From Pseudomonas sp. FP1742 (GTDB taxonomy: Bacteria; Pseudomonadota; Gammaproteobacteria; Pseudomonadales; Pseudomonadaceae): a stretch of DNA of 64,000 bases. The stretch covers positions 3,348,001 through 3,412,000 of the forward strand of contig NZ_CP117460.1 of NCBI RefSeq assembly GCF_030687145.1. Direction: 5' to 3'. The notes beneath the pieces are model-generated. The model saw only the letters and a list, made by a program, of their open reading frames with translations. It was not told where the DNA came from and searched no databases. This document shows positions 18,105-28,473 of the stretch, one piece after another (the first letter of the stretch is position 1; every line of letters begins with the position of its first letter). Made by a program: the position numbers and the translations under genes.

Positions 18105-18317
18105 TTGAGGATCAAAAGGGTGATTCAACACCAGGCAGGCCGACCGGACTCAGTAGACTAATGGTACTTGAGCCCGAACCCGCAGCTTCCTACGATGATG
18201 ATACGCAGCGGTTGGAGGTTTAAATCGCTGCGTAAGCGGTGGGTGAACTGAACCCCAATAAGCCCACCACTTGTTTCATGCGCATCTTGAGCCTCTGGGC
18301 TCTACTTCCTCCCCATC

Positions 18318-18341
18318 AAAGAGCTTTGAGGCTCTTTTTTT
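18318..18341 (+). terminator. Rho-independent terminator
   Basis: AAAGAGC-TTTGAG-GCTCTTT followed by a T run forms a 7-bp hairpin with U-tract. It lies 214 bp past the methyltransferase stop and 6 bp before the convergent quinone-reductase stop. The 213-bp stretch between gene and terminator has no coding frame and could hold a small RNA, but I recognise none. Confidence 0.75.
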
Positions 18342-18346
18342 GCCTG

Positions 18347-19000
18347 TCAAAAAGCCTCGGCACCGACCGCTCGGCAACGTTGAACATCTTGCCCCGCGTC
18401 GCAGCGCCCGGAGGCAGCGAAAAGCTCACGACCGATCGCGCGCGCAGCCTCCAGATGAACTGTCGGGTCCTGGATTTCCGATTCGAGCAGCAACTCGGAC
18501 GTCACCACGCAAGCACCGCAATAATCGAAGATCCCATGGTCGATCTGCGTCTTCATGGCGTCGGCATAACCGTGGCGCGCATAGGTTCCTGCGTCGGCAC
18601 CGCCAACACCCACCAGATGAACCCGCAGATGGCGAAGCTTCTTCTCCAACCTGGCATCCGCCGCGAAATCGAACGCCCAGCCATTCGCGAACACGCGGTC
18701 GATCCAGCCTTTGAGCAGCGCCGGCATCGACCACCAATAAACCGGATAAACCAGCACCAGCGCATCGGCGTGGTCGATTCGCGCCTGCTCGGCGGCCACA
18801 TCGGCGGGCGGCGGTGCTTCACGGTGATGGACGGCGAGATCGGCCGCGCCGAATCTCGGATCGAATCCTTGCGCCCAGAGGTCCGCAATTTCAAAAGAGT
18901 GGTCGACATCCGCCTCAGTTACTCCTTCAGCGACGTGCCTCGCGAGGCTATGGGTGAGCGATTGGGGGTCATGGTGAGCCACAACGATGAGCGCGTGCAT
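18347..19000 (-). CDS. NAD(P)H quinone oxidoreductase, flavodoxin-like fold
   Basis: The 217-aa protein begins MHALIVVAHHDPQSLTHSLA and has VLVYPVYWWSMPALLKGWID near 90-110, the FMN- and quinone-site motifs of the MdaB/KefF/NQO1 group. These cytoplasmic FMN enzymes carry out two-electron reduction of quinones, limiting redox cycling. ATG 19000 is chosen as the first residue of the conserved fold. It is divergent from a TetR regulator with 100 bp between the starts, so it is the likely regulated target. Confidence 0.85.
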   Translation of the reverse strand: MHALIVVAHHDPQSLTHSLARHVAEGVTEADVDHSFEIADLWAQGFDPRFGAADLAVHHREAPPPADVAAEQARIDHADALVLVYPVYWWSMPALLKGWIDRVFANGWAFDFAADARLEKKLRHLRVHLVGVGGADAGTYARHGYADAMKTQIDHGIFDYCGACVVTSELLLESEIQDPTVHLEAARAIGRELFAASGRCDAGQDVQRCRAVGAEAF

Positions 19001-19054
19001 AACAAAATCTCCTGCTACGGAATGAGTGATTGAGGGTGAAAGGCGAGCCTTATA

Positions 19055-19093
19055 TACTTTTGGTAAGTTACGCACACTAAGCTACTTTTGGTA
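19055..19093. promoter_or_regulatory. Duplicated 11-bp operator candidate between quinone reductase and TetR genes
   Basis: TACTTTTGGTA occurs twice in direct orientation, at 19055-19065 and 19083-19093, 28 bp apart, flanked by TATA sequences (TTATATAC... and ...GTATATAG). The second copy ends 7 bp before the TetR start codon. A position between divergent genes fits an autoregulatory operator. The repeat is seen; the binding protein is inferred. Confidence 0.5.
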
Positions 19094-19100
19094 TATAGCC

Positions 19101-19733
19101 ATGTCAAGCACCGAAACACCCGAGCAAGATTCCAGTCCGCAACCGCGCCGGCGGATGTCGCGGGAGGAGCGCCTGCGCCAGTTGCTGGATGTCGCCTGGC
19201 AACTCGTTCGAGAGGAAGGTACGGACGCGTTGACGCTTGGCCGGCTCGCCGAACAGGCGGGGGTCACAAAACCGGTGGTTTACGATCACTTCACCACCCG
19301 CCCCGGGTTGCTGGCGGTGCTCTATCAGGAGTTCGACGCACGTCAGACCGCGCTCATGGATACCGCGCTTGAAACCAGTGAACCGACACTGGCCAGCAAG
19401 GCAATGGTCATCGCCTCGTCTTATGTCGACTGCGTTTTGCTTCAGGGCCGCGAGATACCGGGTGTGATCGCGGCGCTGACCAGCTCGCCCGAGCTGGAAA
19501 AGATCAAGCGCGATTACGAAGCGATCTTCATGGACAAGTGCCGCAACGCCCTGCTCCCCTTCGCCGGAACCGGTGATATCGCGCCAGCGAGTCTTCGGGC
19601 GATGCTCGGTGCCGCCGAGGCGCTGTCCCATGCGGCTGCGACCGGAGAAATCACTGCAGTGCAGGCGCAGAACGAACTCTTTGAAACGATCGTGGCGATG
19701 GTCGAAAGAAGCGCGCGCCTCGGGAGAGCCTAG
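19101..19733 (+). CDS. TetR-family transcriptional regulator
   Basis: The 210-aa protein has an N-terminal helix-turn-helix, LGRLAEQAGVTKPVVYDHFT, near residues 45-65, preceded by a basic region (RRRMSREERLRQL), and an all-helical ligand-binding C-terminus. ATG 19101 was chosen because it starts just before the basic region and sits beside a repeated operator-like sequence. It is divergent from the NAD(P)H quinone reductase, which it probably represses until a quinone or electrophile ligand binds (inference from arrangement). Confidence 0.85.
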   Translation: MSSTETPEQDSSPQPRRRMSREERLRQLLDVAWQLVREEGTDALTLGRLAEQAGVTKPVVYDHFTTRPGLLAVLYQEFDARQTALMDTALETSEPTLASKAMVIASSYVDCVLLQGREIPGVIAALTSSPELEKIKRDYEAIFMDKCRNALLPFAGTGDIAPASLRAMLGAAEALSHAAATGEITAVQAQNELFETIVAMVERSARLGRA

Positions 19734-19793
19734 AAACCTGAAGCGCATCGTAGGGCTGACAAGCGCCCGCCAGGACAGCAACGTAATGCCACC

Positions 19794-19824
19794 TATACTC
19801 AAGCCACCTACCCCCCATGGGGGG
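19794..19824 (+). promoter_or_regulatory. Promoter -10 with downstream C/G palindrome of the permease gene
   Basis: A TATACT -10 hexamer (19794-19799) with a weak AGGACA -35 16 bp upstream is followed by the perfect palindrome CCCCCCATGGGGGG at 19811-19824, just after the expected start point and 36 bp before the permease ATG. A site there would suit a repressor. The regulator is unknown. Confidence 0.4.
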
Positions 19825-19860
19825 GCCTGCGCTACCGACAATAAAAAGCAGAGGTGGAAC

Positions 19861-21624
19861 ATGGTCTGGCAGCAAATCTACGACCCCTTTGGTAACCCCG
19901 TGCTATCAACCATCATGGCGGCAGTGCCGGTGGTGGTGATGCTGGTCTCCCTGGCGTTTTTCCACATCAAGGCGCATCTGGCGGCGTTGTTGGCCCTGGG
20001 TTCGGCCTTGCTGATCGCGATTTTCGCCTTCGGCATGCCCGCGAACATGGCCGGCTCAGCTGCACTGTTCGGTGCCGCCAACGGGTTGTTGCCGATTGGC
20101 TGGATCGTGCTCAACATCATTTTCCTGCATCGGCTGACCACCGAAAACGGCTCGTTCAAAGTGCTGCAAGACTCCCTGGCGCGCATCACCGACGATCGAC
20201 GTCTGCAATTGCTGCTGATTGCCTTCTGCTTCGGTGCTTTCTTCGAAGGGGCCGCCGGTTTCGGCACTCCCGTGGCGGTAACCGGGGCGATTTTGATCGG
20301 GTTGGGTTTCTCGCCCCTGGCCGCGTCCGGCCTGGCGTTGATCGCCAATACCGCGCCGGTGGCGTTCGGCGCTCTGGGCACCCCCGTCATCACCCTGGCC
20401 AAAGTGACCGGGCTGGATGAAATGGAGCTGTCGATGATGGTCGGTCGGCAGTTGCCGTTCTTCTCGGTGATCGTGCCGTTCTGGCTGATCTGGGCCTTCG
20501 CCGGATGGCGTAAAATGCTGGAAATCTGGCCGGCGATCCTGGTGGCCGGCGTCAGTTTCGCCATACCGCAATTCCTGGTCTCCAACTACCACGGGCCGAT
20601 GCTGGTGGATGTGATCGCGGCGCTGATTTCCATGGCCTGCCTGACCGGTTTCCTCAGGGTCTGGAAACCAGCCACCGTGCATACCTCTGCCGCCCTTTCA
20701 GGGCGAGTCGACAACTCCAAAATAGCCGAGGAGCATGACGAAAAACCCGTCGCCAGCGCGACCTTTGCCAGCGATGCAAAACCTGCCGTGATGCGCGCAT
20801 GGATGCCGTGGATCATCCTCACGGTGTTCGTTTTCGCCTGGGGCACTCAAAGCTTCAAAAACCTGTTCGATACCCGCCCGGCCATGGATCCGCAAACCCA
20901 CTCGGCCAGGCTTGATCCTCAGGGCAAGCCCATGCGCGAGGCCAACCCGATCTTTGCCCCGACCGTGACCTTCACCACGATTCACCAACAGATCGAGAAG
21001 GTCCCGCCCGTGGTGCCTGCGCCGAAAACCGAGGACGCGATCTACAAGTTCACCTGGTTCACCAGCACCGGTAGCGGCATTTTGCTCGCGGCGATCCTTG
21101 GCGGGCTGCTGATGGGTTATTCCATCCCGCAACTGCTGCACCATTACCTGCGAACGCTGTGGGTAGTGCGCTATTCGCTCACCACCATTGTGGCGATGCT
21201 CGCCCTGGGTTTTCTGACCCGCTACTCGGGCCTCGACGCCACCATGGGCCTGGCCTTCGCCGCAACGGGCATTTTCTACCCGATGTTCGGCACCCTGCTC
21301 GGCTGGCTCGGTGTGGCCCTGACCGGCTCTGACACGGCTTCCAACGTGCTGTTCGGCGGCTTGCAACGGGTAACCTCCGAGCAACTGGGCCTGAGCCCGG
21401 TGCTGATGGCCGCCGCGAACAGCTCCGGCGGGGTCATGGGCAAGATGGTCGACGCCCAGTCGATCGTGGTCGCGTCCACCGCCACCCGCTGGTACGGCCA
21501 TGAAGGGGAAATCCTGCGTTATGTGTTTTTCCACTCCGTGGTGCTGGCGATTCTGGTCGGCGGGCTGGTGACGCTGCAGGCGTATGTGGCGCCGTTCAGC
21601 CATATGGTGGTGGGCGGGCACTGA
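19861..21624 (+). CDS. L-lactate permease (LctP family)
   Basis: The 587-aa inner-membrane transporter begins MVWQQIYDPFGNPVLS and has about a dozen hydrophobic segments. Family-typical motifs are FFEGAAGFGTPVAVTGAI near 125-142 and LTGSDTASNVLFGGLQ near 490. A polar loop near 270-400 (SAALSGRVDNSKIAEEHDEK onwards) is longer than in E. coli LldP. Members are proton symporters for L-lactate, D-lactate or glycolate. No lactate dehydrogenase gene is adjacent, so the substrate is not confirmed by context. The ATG follows GAGGTGGAAC. A tandem REP array lies downstream. Confidence 0.88.
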   Translation: MVWQQIYDPFGNPVLSTIMAAVPVVVMLVSLAFFHIKAHLAALLALGSALLIAIFAFGMPANMAGSAALFGAANGLLPIGWIVLNIIFLHRLTTENGSFKVLQDSLARITDDRRLQLLLIAFCFGAFFEGAAGFGTPVAVTGAILIGLGFSPLAASGLALIANTAPVAFGALGTPVITLAKVTGLDEMELSMMVGRQLPFFSVIVPFWLIWAFAGWRKMLEIWPAILVAGVSFAIPQFLVSNYHGPMLVDVIAALISMACLTGFLRVWKPATVHTSAALSGRVDNSKIAEEHDEKPVASATFASDAKPAVMRAWMPWIILTVFVFAWGTQSFKNLFDTRPAMDPQTHSARLDPQGKPMREANPIFAPTVTFTTIHQQIEKVPPVVPAPKTEDAIYKFTWFTSTGSGILLAAILGGLLMGYSIPQLLHHYLRTLWVVRYSLTTIVAMLALGFLTRYSGLDATMGLAFAATGIFYPMFGTLLGWLGVALTGSDTASNVLFGGLQRVTSEQLGLSPVLMAAANSSGGVMGKMVDAQSIVVASTATRWYGHEGEILRYVFFHSVVLAILVGGLVTLQAYVAPFSHMVVGGH

Positions 21625-21715
21625 TCCAGGGGGTTGCGGGCCTCATCGCGAACAGGCCCGCCCCCACATTTTTGAACAGCATTGCCCCGCTTATTCGAAC
21701 CGACACATCCCCCCT

Positions 21716-22546
21716 GTGGGAGCGGGCTTGCTCGCGAAGGCGGTGTTTCAGACAGCATTGATGTCGACCGACACGCCCTCTTCGCGAGCAAGCCCGCTCC
21801 CACCTTTTTGAACTGCATAGCCCCGGCTATTCACCCGACACATACCCCCTGTGGGAGCGGGCTCGCTCGCGAAGGCGGTGTTTCAGGCAGCATTGATGTC
21901 GACTGACACGCCCTCTTCGCGAGCAAGCCCGCTCCCACCTTTTTGAACTGCATAGCCCCGGCTATTCACCCGACACATACCCCCTGTGGGAGCGGGCTCG
22001 CTCGCGAAGGCGGTGTTTCAGGCAGCATTGATGTCGACTGACACGCCCTCTTCGCGAGCAAGCCCGCTCCCACCTTTTTGAACTGCATTGCCCCGGCTAT
22101 TCACTCGACACATACCCCCTGTGGGAGCGGGCTTGCTCGCGAAGGCGGTGTTTCAGGCAGCATTGATGTCGACTGACACGCCCTCTTCGCGAGCAAGCCC
22201 GCTCCCACCTTTTTGAACTGCATTGCCCCGGCTATTCACCCGACACATCCCCCCTGTGGGAGCGGGCTTGCTCGCGAAGGCGGTGTTTCAGACAGCATTG
22301 ATGTCGACTGACACGCCCTCTTCGCGAGCAAGCCCGCTCCCACCTTTTGAACTGCATAGCCCCGGCTATTCACCCGACACATCCCCCCTGTGGGAGCGGG
22401 CTTGCTCGCGAAGGCGGTGTTTCAGGCAGCATTGATGTCGACTGACACGCCCTCTTCGCGAGCAAGCCCGCTCCCACCTTTTTGAACTGCATTGCCCCGG
22501 CTATTCACTCGACACATACCCCCTGTGGGAGCGGGCTTGCCCGCGA
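21716..22546. repeat. Tandem BIME/REP array, 135-bp period, six units plus a partial one
   Basis: The REP core GTGGGAGCGG recurs at 21716, 21851, 21986, 22121, 22256, 22390 and 22525, i.e. every 134-135 bp. Each full unit is an inverted REP pair around a CAGCATTGATGTCGAC centre, followed by a conserved spacer with GAACTGCAT and CCCCGGCTATTCAC. The last unit is truncated and merges into a diverged REP (GCGGGCTTGCCCGCGATGAG). Copies differ by only a few bases. The array fills most of the 975-bp gap between the permease and the efflux operon; short open frames inside it are repeat-derived and not called. Confidence 0.95.
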
Positions 22547-22599
22547 TGAGGCCATCACCGCCAACCACCATGTCGCCTGCCGGTCCGTTATCGCGAACA

Positions 22600-23985
22600 T
22601 TAATTCCAGCCGCCCCCCATTACCTTGTACAACGTCACCCGGTTGCTCTGCTCGGCCAGACGCAGGGTGATCAAGTCCTGTTGGGCGCTGTACAACGAAC
22701 GCTGGGCGTCGAGCGCTTCGAGGTAGCTTTGCGAGCCGCCGCGATAGAGCGCGTCGGCCAGTTCAAAGCTTTTACGGCTGGCGTCGGTCAAGGCTTGCTG
22801 GGCTGTCAGGCGTTGGTCCAGGGTGCTGCGCACCGCCAGGGCATCGGCCACTTCCTTGAAGGCGGTCTGCAAGGTTTGCTGGTAGGTCTGCACCTGAATT
22901 TCACGCTCGACCTTGGCCGCATCCAGTGTCGCGCGATTGCTGCCGGCATCGAAGATCGGCAGGCTGACGCTCGGGGCGAAGGTCCAGGCGCCGCTGCCGG
23001 ACTTGAACAGACCGGACAACGCCGAACTCGCAGAACCGGCATTGGCAGTCAGGCTGATGCTCGGAAAGAACGCCGCCCGGGCCGCGCCGATATCGATGTT
23101 GGCCGACTTGAGGGTGTGTTCGGCGGCCAGCACATCCGGGCGCCGTTGCAACAGACTGGACGGTAACTCATCCGGCACCTGCACCAGCAGCGCGACCGAT
23201 TGCAGGCTCGCGCCGGGCAGCAGTTCATCGGGAATATCGCTGCCGACCAGCAAGCGCAAGGCATTGTGGTCTTGGAGAATCTGACTGGCGTAGACCGCCA
23301 CATCGCCTCGGGCCGACTCCACAGTGGTTTGCGCCTGGGCCAGGGCCAAGCCGGAAGAGCCGCCCAAGGCATGGCTGCGTTGGGTCAGTTCGTAGGTTGC
23401 CTGTTGGCTGCGCAGGGTTTCCTGGGCCAGTTGCAAACGCTCATTGTCCGCCGCCAGGGTCAGCCAGGCCGTGGCCACTTCAGCCACCAGGCTGATCTGG
23501 GTGCTGCGCCGGGTTTCGGTCAGTGCCAGATAGTCTTCCAGCGCTTCGTCCTGAAGGTTCTGTACTCTCCCGAACACATCCAGTTCATAACTGCTCAGCC
23601 CCAGTTGCGCACTGTACTCATGACTGGTGCTCGCCGTGCCGCTGCTGGACGTGCGGCTATGTGTGCCGCTGACTCCGGCATCGATGGTGGGAAACGCCGC
23701 CGCCCGTTGAATGCGATATTGAGCCTGGGCCTTTTCGATGTTCAGGCTGGCCAGACGCAAATCACGGTTGTTGGTCAGGGCCAGGGTCTGTAAGCGCGCC
23801 AGGCGACTGTCGGTAAAGAACTGCTGCCAGTGAATATCCGCCGCCGCATCACCTGAGGGCACGCTGGTCGACGGCAACCATTGCCCGGCGACCGGCGCTT
23901 CGGGGCGCTGATACTGCGGCGCCAGATTGACACAACCACTGAGCAACGTCAGAGCAGCCAACAAGGGCCAATGAAACTTGATCAT
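22600..23985 (-). CDS. RND efflux outer-membrane lipoprotein (OprM/NodT family)
   Basis: The 461-aa factor begins [20 protein letters not shown]: a lipoprotein signal with lipobox LSGC, modified cysteine near residue 18. Two repeats of long helical segments ([35 protein letters not shown]) build the TolC-like trans-periplasmic barrel. It is the last gene of a tripartite efflux operon; ATG overlaps the RND stop by 4 bp (ATGA). A typical length and the NodT/OprM-type [11 protein letters not shown] segment support the call. Confidence 0.92.
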   Translation of the reverse strand: MIKFHWPLLAALTLLSGCVNLAPQYQRPEAPVAGQWLPSTSVPSGDAAADIHWQQFFTDSRLARLQTLALTNNRDLRLASLNIEKAQAQYRIQRAAAFPTIDAGVSGTHSRTSSSGTASTSHEYSAQLGLSSYELDVFGRVQNLQDEALEDYLALTETRRSTQISLVAEVATAWLTLAADNERLQLAQETLRSQQATYELTQRSHALGGSSGLALAQAQTTVESARGDVAVYASQILQDHNALRLLVGSDIPDELLPGASLQSVALLVQVPDELPSSLLQRRPDVLAAEHTLKSANIDIGAARAAFFPSISLTANAGSASSALSGLFKSGSGAWTFAPSVSLPIFDAGSNRATLDAAKVEREIQVQTYQQTLQTAFKEVADALAVRSTLDQRLTAQQALTDASRKSFELADALYRGGSQSYLEALDAQRSLYSAQQDLITLRLAEQSNRVTLYKVMGGGWN

Positions 23986-26900
23986 GCATCACCTTTCTGC
24001 GCGGTTGGGTTGGCGGTTGTTGCGGTGGATACGCGACCGAAACGACGACGGATCAGCACGAAAAACAGCGGCACAAAGAAGATCCCCAGCACGGTGGCGC
24101 TGAACATGCCCCCCAGCACGCCAGTGCCGATGGCCTGGCGCCCGGCTGAACCGGCGCCGGAGCTCAATGCCAGTGGCAACACGCCGAACATGAAGGCCAA
24201 AGACGTCATCAGGATCGGTCGCAGGCGTTGACGCACGGCGGTCAGCGTCGCGTCCCTCAGGCTATTGCCCTGCTCTTGCAGGTGCTTGGCAAACTCAACG
24301 ATCAGGATCGCGTTCTTCGCCGCCAGCCCCACCGTGGTCAACAACCCGACCTGAAAGTACACGTCGTTGCTCAAACCACTGAACCGAGTCGCCAGCACCG
24401 CGCCGACCACCCCCAGCGGCACCACCAGCATTACCGAAAACGGCACCGACCAACTCTCGTACAACGCCGCCAGGCAGAGGAACACAAACAGCACCGAGAT
24501 CCCGTACAGCAGCGGTGCCTGGGAGCCGGACAAGCGCAGTTGATATGACTGCCCGGTCCACTCGTAGCCGATGCCTTCGGGCAGTTGTTTGATGATCGCT
24601 TCCACCGCATCCATGGCGACCCCGGAGCTCACCCCCGGTGCCGGATCACCGACCACTTCCAGCGAGGCATTGCCGTTGTAGCGTTCCAGCAACGGCGAGC
24701 CATAGCTCCACGCGCTACTGGCGAACGAGGAAAACGGCACCATCTCACCTTTGCTGTTGCGCACGAACCAGTGCTCCAGGTCGGCCGCCTGCATCCGCGC
24801 CGACGCCTCGCCCTGCACGTAGACCTTTTTCACCCGGCCCTGGTTGAGGAAGTCGTTGACGTAAGTGCCGCCCAACGCGGTGGACAAGGTGCTGTTGATG
24901 TCGCTGGTGCTCAGGCTCAAGGCGCCGGCCTTGCGATCGTCGATGCTGACCTTGAGCTGCGGTGTATCGTCCAGGCCATTGCTGCGTACTCCCAGCAGCC
25001 GAGGGTCTTTCTTCGCCAACTCGATGAACTGCTCCCGCGCGGCGACCAGGGCGTCATGCCCCAGACCGCCAAGGTCTTTGAGTTGCAGGTCGAACCCCGA
25101 ACTTTGCCCCAGGCCACGTACAGCCGGCGGCTGCATGACAAACACGCTGGCATCGCTAATGCTCGCCAACGCCAGGGTCGCGCGCTGGGCAATAGAGGCT
25201 GCGTCCTGCCCTTTCCCCGATCGCTCGCTCCAGTCCTTGAGTTTGATGAAAGCCCGGCCGGTATTCTGGCTGTTGCCCCCCATGCCCAGGCCGCTGATGC
25301 TGATCAGCGCCTCGACTTCCGATTGTTCGAGCATGTAGCTCTCGAACTGCTTCATCACGGCCTGAGTGCGGCTATCGGTGGCGCCTACCGGCAATTGGAC
25401 CTGCGCCATGAGGATGCCTTGGTCTTCGTCCGGCAAGAACGAAGTCGGCAGGCTGGCATAACCAGCGCCCATCGCCAGCAAAATCACCCCGTACACCAGC
25501 AGGCTCCGACGCCCGCGCTGCAAAATGCCGCCGACCCCTTGTTGATAGCGCAAGGCGCTGCGTTCGAAGCTGCGGTTGAACCAGCCGAAGAAGCCGCTTT
25601 GCGCACCATGGCCCTGGGCATCGGAAGGCTTGAGCAAGGTCGCACACAAGGCCGGTGTCAGGGTCATCGCCACCAACACCGACAGGAGCATGGCCGAGAC
25701 AATGGTCACCGAAAACTGCCGATAGATAATCCCGGTGGAACCGCCAAAAAATGCCATGGGAATAAACACGGCGCTGAGCACCAGAGCGATGCCGATCAGC
25801 GCGCTGGTGATTTCCGTCATGGACTGGCGAGTCGCCGCCAGCGCCGAAAGTCCCTTCTCACCCATCACTCGCTCGACGTTCTCCACCACCACGATGGCAT
25901 CGTCCACCAGCAGTCCGATAGCCAGGACCATGGCGAACATGGTCAGGGTATTGATTGAATAGCCGAACAGCGCCAGCACGCCAAAGGTGCCCAGCAATAC
26001 CACTGGCACGGTGATCGCCGGGATCAGCGTGGCCCGCAGATTCTGCAGGAACAGGAACATGATCAGCACCACCAGCACGATGGCTTCGCCCAGAGACTTG
26101 ACCACCTCTTCGATGGACAGGCTGACAAAGGGGGTCGTGTCGTATGCGATCACGTTCTTGAGCTGCATTTCTGCCGGGTAGAAAGGCTCCAGTTCCTTGA
26201 GTTTGGCCTTCACGGCCTCACCCACGCTCAAGGCATTGGCCCCGGCGGCGAGCTGCACGCCCATGGCGGCGGCGGGTTTGCCGTTGAGGGCAGAACTCAC
26301 GTCGTAGCTTTCGCTGCCCAATTCGACCCGCGCCACATCCCCCAACAGCACCACCGCCCCATTGCTGGTGGACTTGACCACCACGTTGCGAAATTCTTCG
26401 GCGGTTTGCAGCTTGCTGCGGGCGCTGATGGTGGCGTTCAACTGTTGCCCGGCCACCGCCGGCAAGGCACCGAGCTGGCCGGCGGACACTTCGGTGTTCT
26501 GTGCTTCCAGGGCGCTGCTGATGTCCGAGGGCATCAACGCATACTTTTCCAGCAGTGCCGGGTTCAGCCAGATGCGCATGGCATAGCCCGAACCGAGGGT
26601 CTGCACGTCGCCGACGCCATCGATACGACTGATCTGGTCGAGCAAGGTGCTGGAAATGTAGTCGCCGATCTGGGTGCCGGTGACGCTTGGGTTGTCGGAG
26701 GCCAGGGCGGCAATCATCAGAAAGTCCGAACCGCCCTTGGTCACGGTCAGGCCTTCGCTCTGCACCGATTGCGGCAGTCGTGATTCGGCCTGTTGCAGTT
26801 TGTTCTGCACCTGCATCTGCGCCACATCCGGGTTAGTGCCGGCGGCAAAGGTCAGGCTGATGCTGGCGCTGCCCGCCGAACTGCTGGAGGCCGACATGTA

Positions 26901-27128
26901 GGTCAGGTTATCCAGCCCTTTCATCTGCTGTTCGATGACCTGCGTCACCGAGTTTTCCACGGTCTCGGCCGAAGCGCCGGTGTAGGTGGCGGAGATCCGT
27001 ACCGTTGGCGGCGCGATGTCCGGGTACTGTTCCAGCGGCAGTTGGCTGATCGACAAGGCGCCGGCGAGCATAATGACGATGGCGATGACCCAGGCAAAAA
27101 TCGGTCGATCGATAAAGAACCGCGCCAT
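23982..27128 (-). CDS. RND multidrug efflux inner-membrane transporter (HAE1 family)
   Basis: The 1048-aa proton/drug antiporter of the MexB/TtgB/AcrB group. The start ATG 27128 ([17 protein letters not shown]) follows GGAGGG; a TTG slightly upstream is not needed. Family signs include the first membrane helix, [18 protein letters not shown] near 401-420 with the paired aspartates needed for proton relay, two large periplasmic loops, and twelve hydrophobic helices. It lies between the MFP (stop 2 bp away) and outer-membrane genes. Substrates cannot be assigned; a BaeSR-like system is divergent. Confidence 0.93.
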   Translation of the reverse strand: MARFFIDRPIFAWVIAIVIMLAGALSISQLPLEQYPDIAPPTVRISATYTGASAETVENSVTQVIEQQMKGLDNLTYMSASSSSAGSASISLTFAAGTNPDVAQMQVQNKLQQAESRLPQSVQSEGLTVTKGGSDFLMIAALASDNPSVTGTQIGDYISSTLLDQISRIDGVGDVQTLGSGYAMRIWLNPALLEKYALMPSDISSALEAQNTEVSAGQLGALPAVAGQQLNATISARSKLQTAEEFRNVVVKSTSNGAVVLLGDVARVELGSESYDVSSALNGKPAAAMGVQLAAGANALSVGEAVKAKLKELEPFYPAEMQLKNVIAYDTTPFVSLSIEEVVKSLGEAIVLVVLIMFLFLQNLRATLIPAITVPVVLLGTFGVLALFGYSINTLTMFAMVLAIGLLVDDAIVVVENVERVMGEKGLSALAATRQSMTEITSALIGIALVLSAVFIPMAFFGGSTGIIYRQFSVTIVSAMLLSVLVAMTLTPALCATLLKPSDAQGHGAQSGFFGWFNRSFERSALRYQQGVGGILQRGRRSLLVYGVILLAMGAGYASLPTSFLPDEDQGILMAQVQLPVGATDSRTQAVMKQFESYMLEQSEVEALISISGLGMGGNSQNTGRAFIKLKDWSERSGKGQDAASIAQRATLALASISDASVFVMQPPAVRGLGQSSGFDLQLKDLGGLGHDALVAAREQFIELAKKDPRLLGVRSNGLDDTPQLKVSIDDRKAGALSLSTSDINSTLSTALGGTYVNDFLNQGRVKKVYVQGEASARMQAADLEHWFVRNSKGEMVPFSSFASSAWSYGSPLLERYNGNASLEVVGDPAPGVSSGVAMDAVEAIIKQLPEGIGYEWTGQSYQLRLSGSQAPLLYGISVLFVFLCLAALYESWSVPFSVMLVVPLGVVGAVLATRFSGLSNDVYFQVGLLTTVGLAAKNAILIVEFAKHLQEQGNSLRDATLTAVRQRLRPILMTSLAFMFGVLPLALSSGAGSAGRQAIGTGVLGGMFSATVLGIFFVPLFFVLIRRRFGRVSTATTANPTAQKGDA

Positions 27129-27130
27129 GC

Positions 27131-28327
27131 TCAACCCTCCTGCGCAATGGCAGTCGGCGCCGATTGCCGCGTGCGGCTGCGAGTGCCCGTGTTTTGCGCC
27201 AGCACCGGGGCGCCGACCCGGACTTTCTGCCCGCCCTCAACAATCACCTGGTCACCCGCCGTCAGGCCCGAGGTGACCCACCATTGGTTGCCCACGGCGC
27301 GATCGATAGTCAGCACACGCTGTTCGACCTTGCCATTGACCACCAGCAACACCGACGTCACACCACTGGCGCTGCGGGTCACGGCTTGCTGCGGAATCAG
27401 GATCGCTTGATCGTCCCGGGCCTGTTCCAGCACCGCCCGCACATACATGCCCGGCAGCAACAACCGATCCGGATTGGCGATTTCCGCCCGCAGGGTCACG
27501 GTGCCAGTGCCCTCATTGACGCTGACCCCGCTGAACTTCAAGCGGCCCTCACGGGCGTAGGTGCTGCCGTCGTCGAGCTTGAGACTGATCCGCGCTTCGC
27601 CCTCGCCGTTGCTTTGCAGCACACCGCTGGCGAGGTCGCGCTTGAGGCGCAACAGCTCGGTGGTCGATTGCGTGATATCCACGTAGATCGGGTCCAGTTG
27701 CTGCACCGTGGTCAGTGCGCTGTCCTGATTGGCCACCACCAGTGCGCCGGGGGTGACCGTCGAGGTTTCGATGCGCCCGCTGACGGGCGAGCTGATGCGG
27801 GTATAGGCCAGGTTGATGCGCGCGGTATCCACGCCGGCCTGGGCCACTTGCAGTTCAGCCTCGGCTGTCAGCAGACTGGCCTGGGCATCCTCGTTGTCCT
27901 GCTGGCTGATGGCATCGATCTTCGCCAACTGGGCATCACGCTTGGCCGTGGCCTGAGCCGACTTCAATGTGGCGCGAGCCTTGGCCAGGGTCGCCTGCGC
28001 TTCAGCCAATGCGGCTTTGTATGAGGACGCGTCGAGCTGATACAGCGCCTGCCCGGCCTTGACCTCGGCGCCTTCGACAAACAGCCGCTGCTGGACGATA
28101 CCGCCGACCTGCGGGCGAATCTCGGCGACCATGAACGCCTGAGTGCGCCCGGCCAGCTCCGTGGTCAGCGCCTGGCTTTGGGGTTGCACCGTGATCACTG
28201 ACACCTTGGCCGGTTCGACCACGGGCGCGGATGCGCCGGGGGAGCAGCCGCTCAATACCAACAGAACGATCAAGGACAGTAAAACCGCGGCGGTTACCAG
28301 GGATTTGGCGAGAATTTTGGTCGACAT
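27131..28327 (-). CDS. RND efflux periplasmic adaptor (membrane fusion lipoprotein)
   Basis: The 398-aa adaptor of the MexA/TtgA family starts at ATG 28327 after AGAGG. The signal ends in a lipobox-like VLSGC near residue 30. Conserved family blocks are [30 protein letters not shown] (quoted in part), a helical hairpin ([20 protein letters not shown]) and a lipoyl-type [14 protein letters not shown]. It links the inner-membrane pump to the outer-membrane channel. It is first in the three-gene efflux operon and is divergent from the BaeS-like kinase, 146 bp between starts, suggesting shared control. Confidence 0.93.
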   Translation of the reverse strand: MSTKILAKSLVTAAVLLSLIVLLVLSGCSPGASAPVVEPAKVSVITVQPQSQALTTELAGRTQAFMVAEIRPQVGGIVQQRLFVEGAEVKAGQALYQLDASSYKAALAEAQATLAKARATLKSAQATAKRDAQLAKIDAISQQDNEDAQASLLTAEAELQVAQAGVDTARINLAYTRISSPVSGRIETSTVTPGALVVANQDSALTTVQQLDPIYVDITQSTTELLRLKRDLASGVLQSNGEGEARISLKLDDGSTYAREGRLKFSGVSVNEGTGTVTLRAEIANPDRLLLPGMYVRAVLEQARDDQAILIPQQAVTRSASGVTSVLLVVNGKVEQRVLTIDRAVGNQWWVTSGLTAGDQVIVEGGQKVRVGAPVLAQNTGTRSRTRQSAPTAIAQEG

Positions 28328-28473
28328 AAATGCCTCTGCAAGACGGGGTGGCTGAAGCCAGACGCCATACTGCGAGGCAAATGTGCAGGAAAATTGAAGA
28401 TTGCCCGCCGCCCTTGAATCTTCACCGCACCAGGGCCTAAATGGGCGGGCCATTCACTGACCTGCCCGAGCCC

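Noticed and set aside
18105..18317. A named small RNA before the terminator at 18318
   Set aside because: The stretch has a terminator but no sequence I recognise as a known Pseudomonas small RNA, and no clear promoter was identified.
18239..19033. A 264-codon plus-strand frame over the quinone reductase
   Set aside because: It is antisense to a clear flavodoxin-fold gene and shows no domain of its own.
21716..22546. A CRISPR array
   Set aside because: The period is 135 bp and both repeat and spacer are conserved between units; CRISPR spacers would be unique and repeats much shorter.
21682..22670. Several short open frames with repeated sequences
   Set aside because: They are translations of the REP/BIME repeat units and recur with the 135-bp period.
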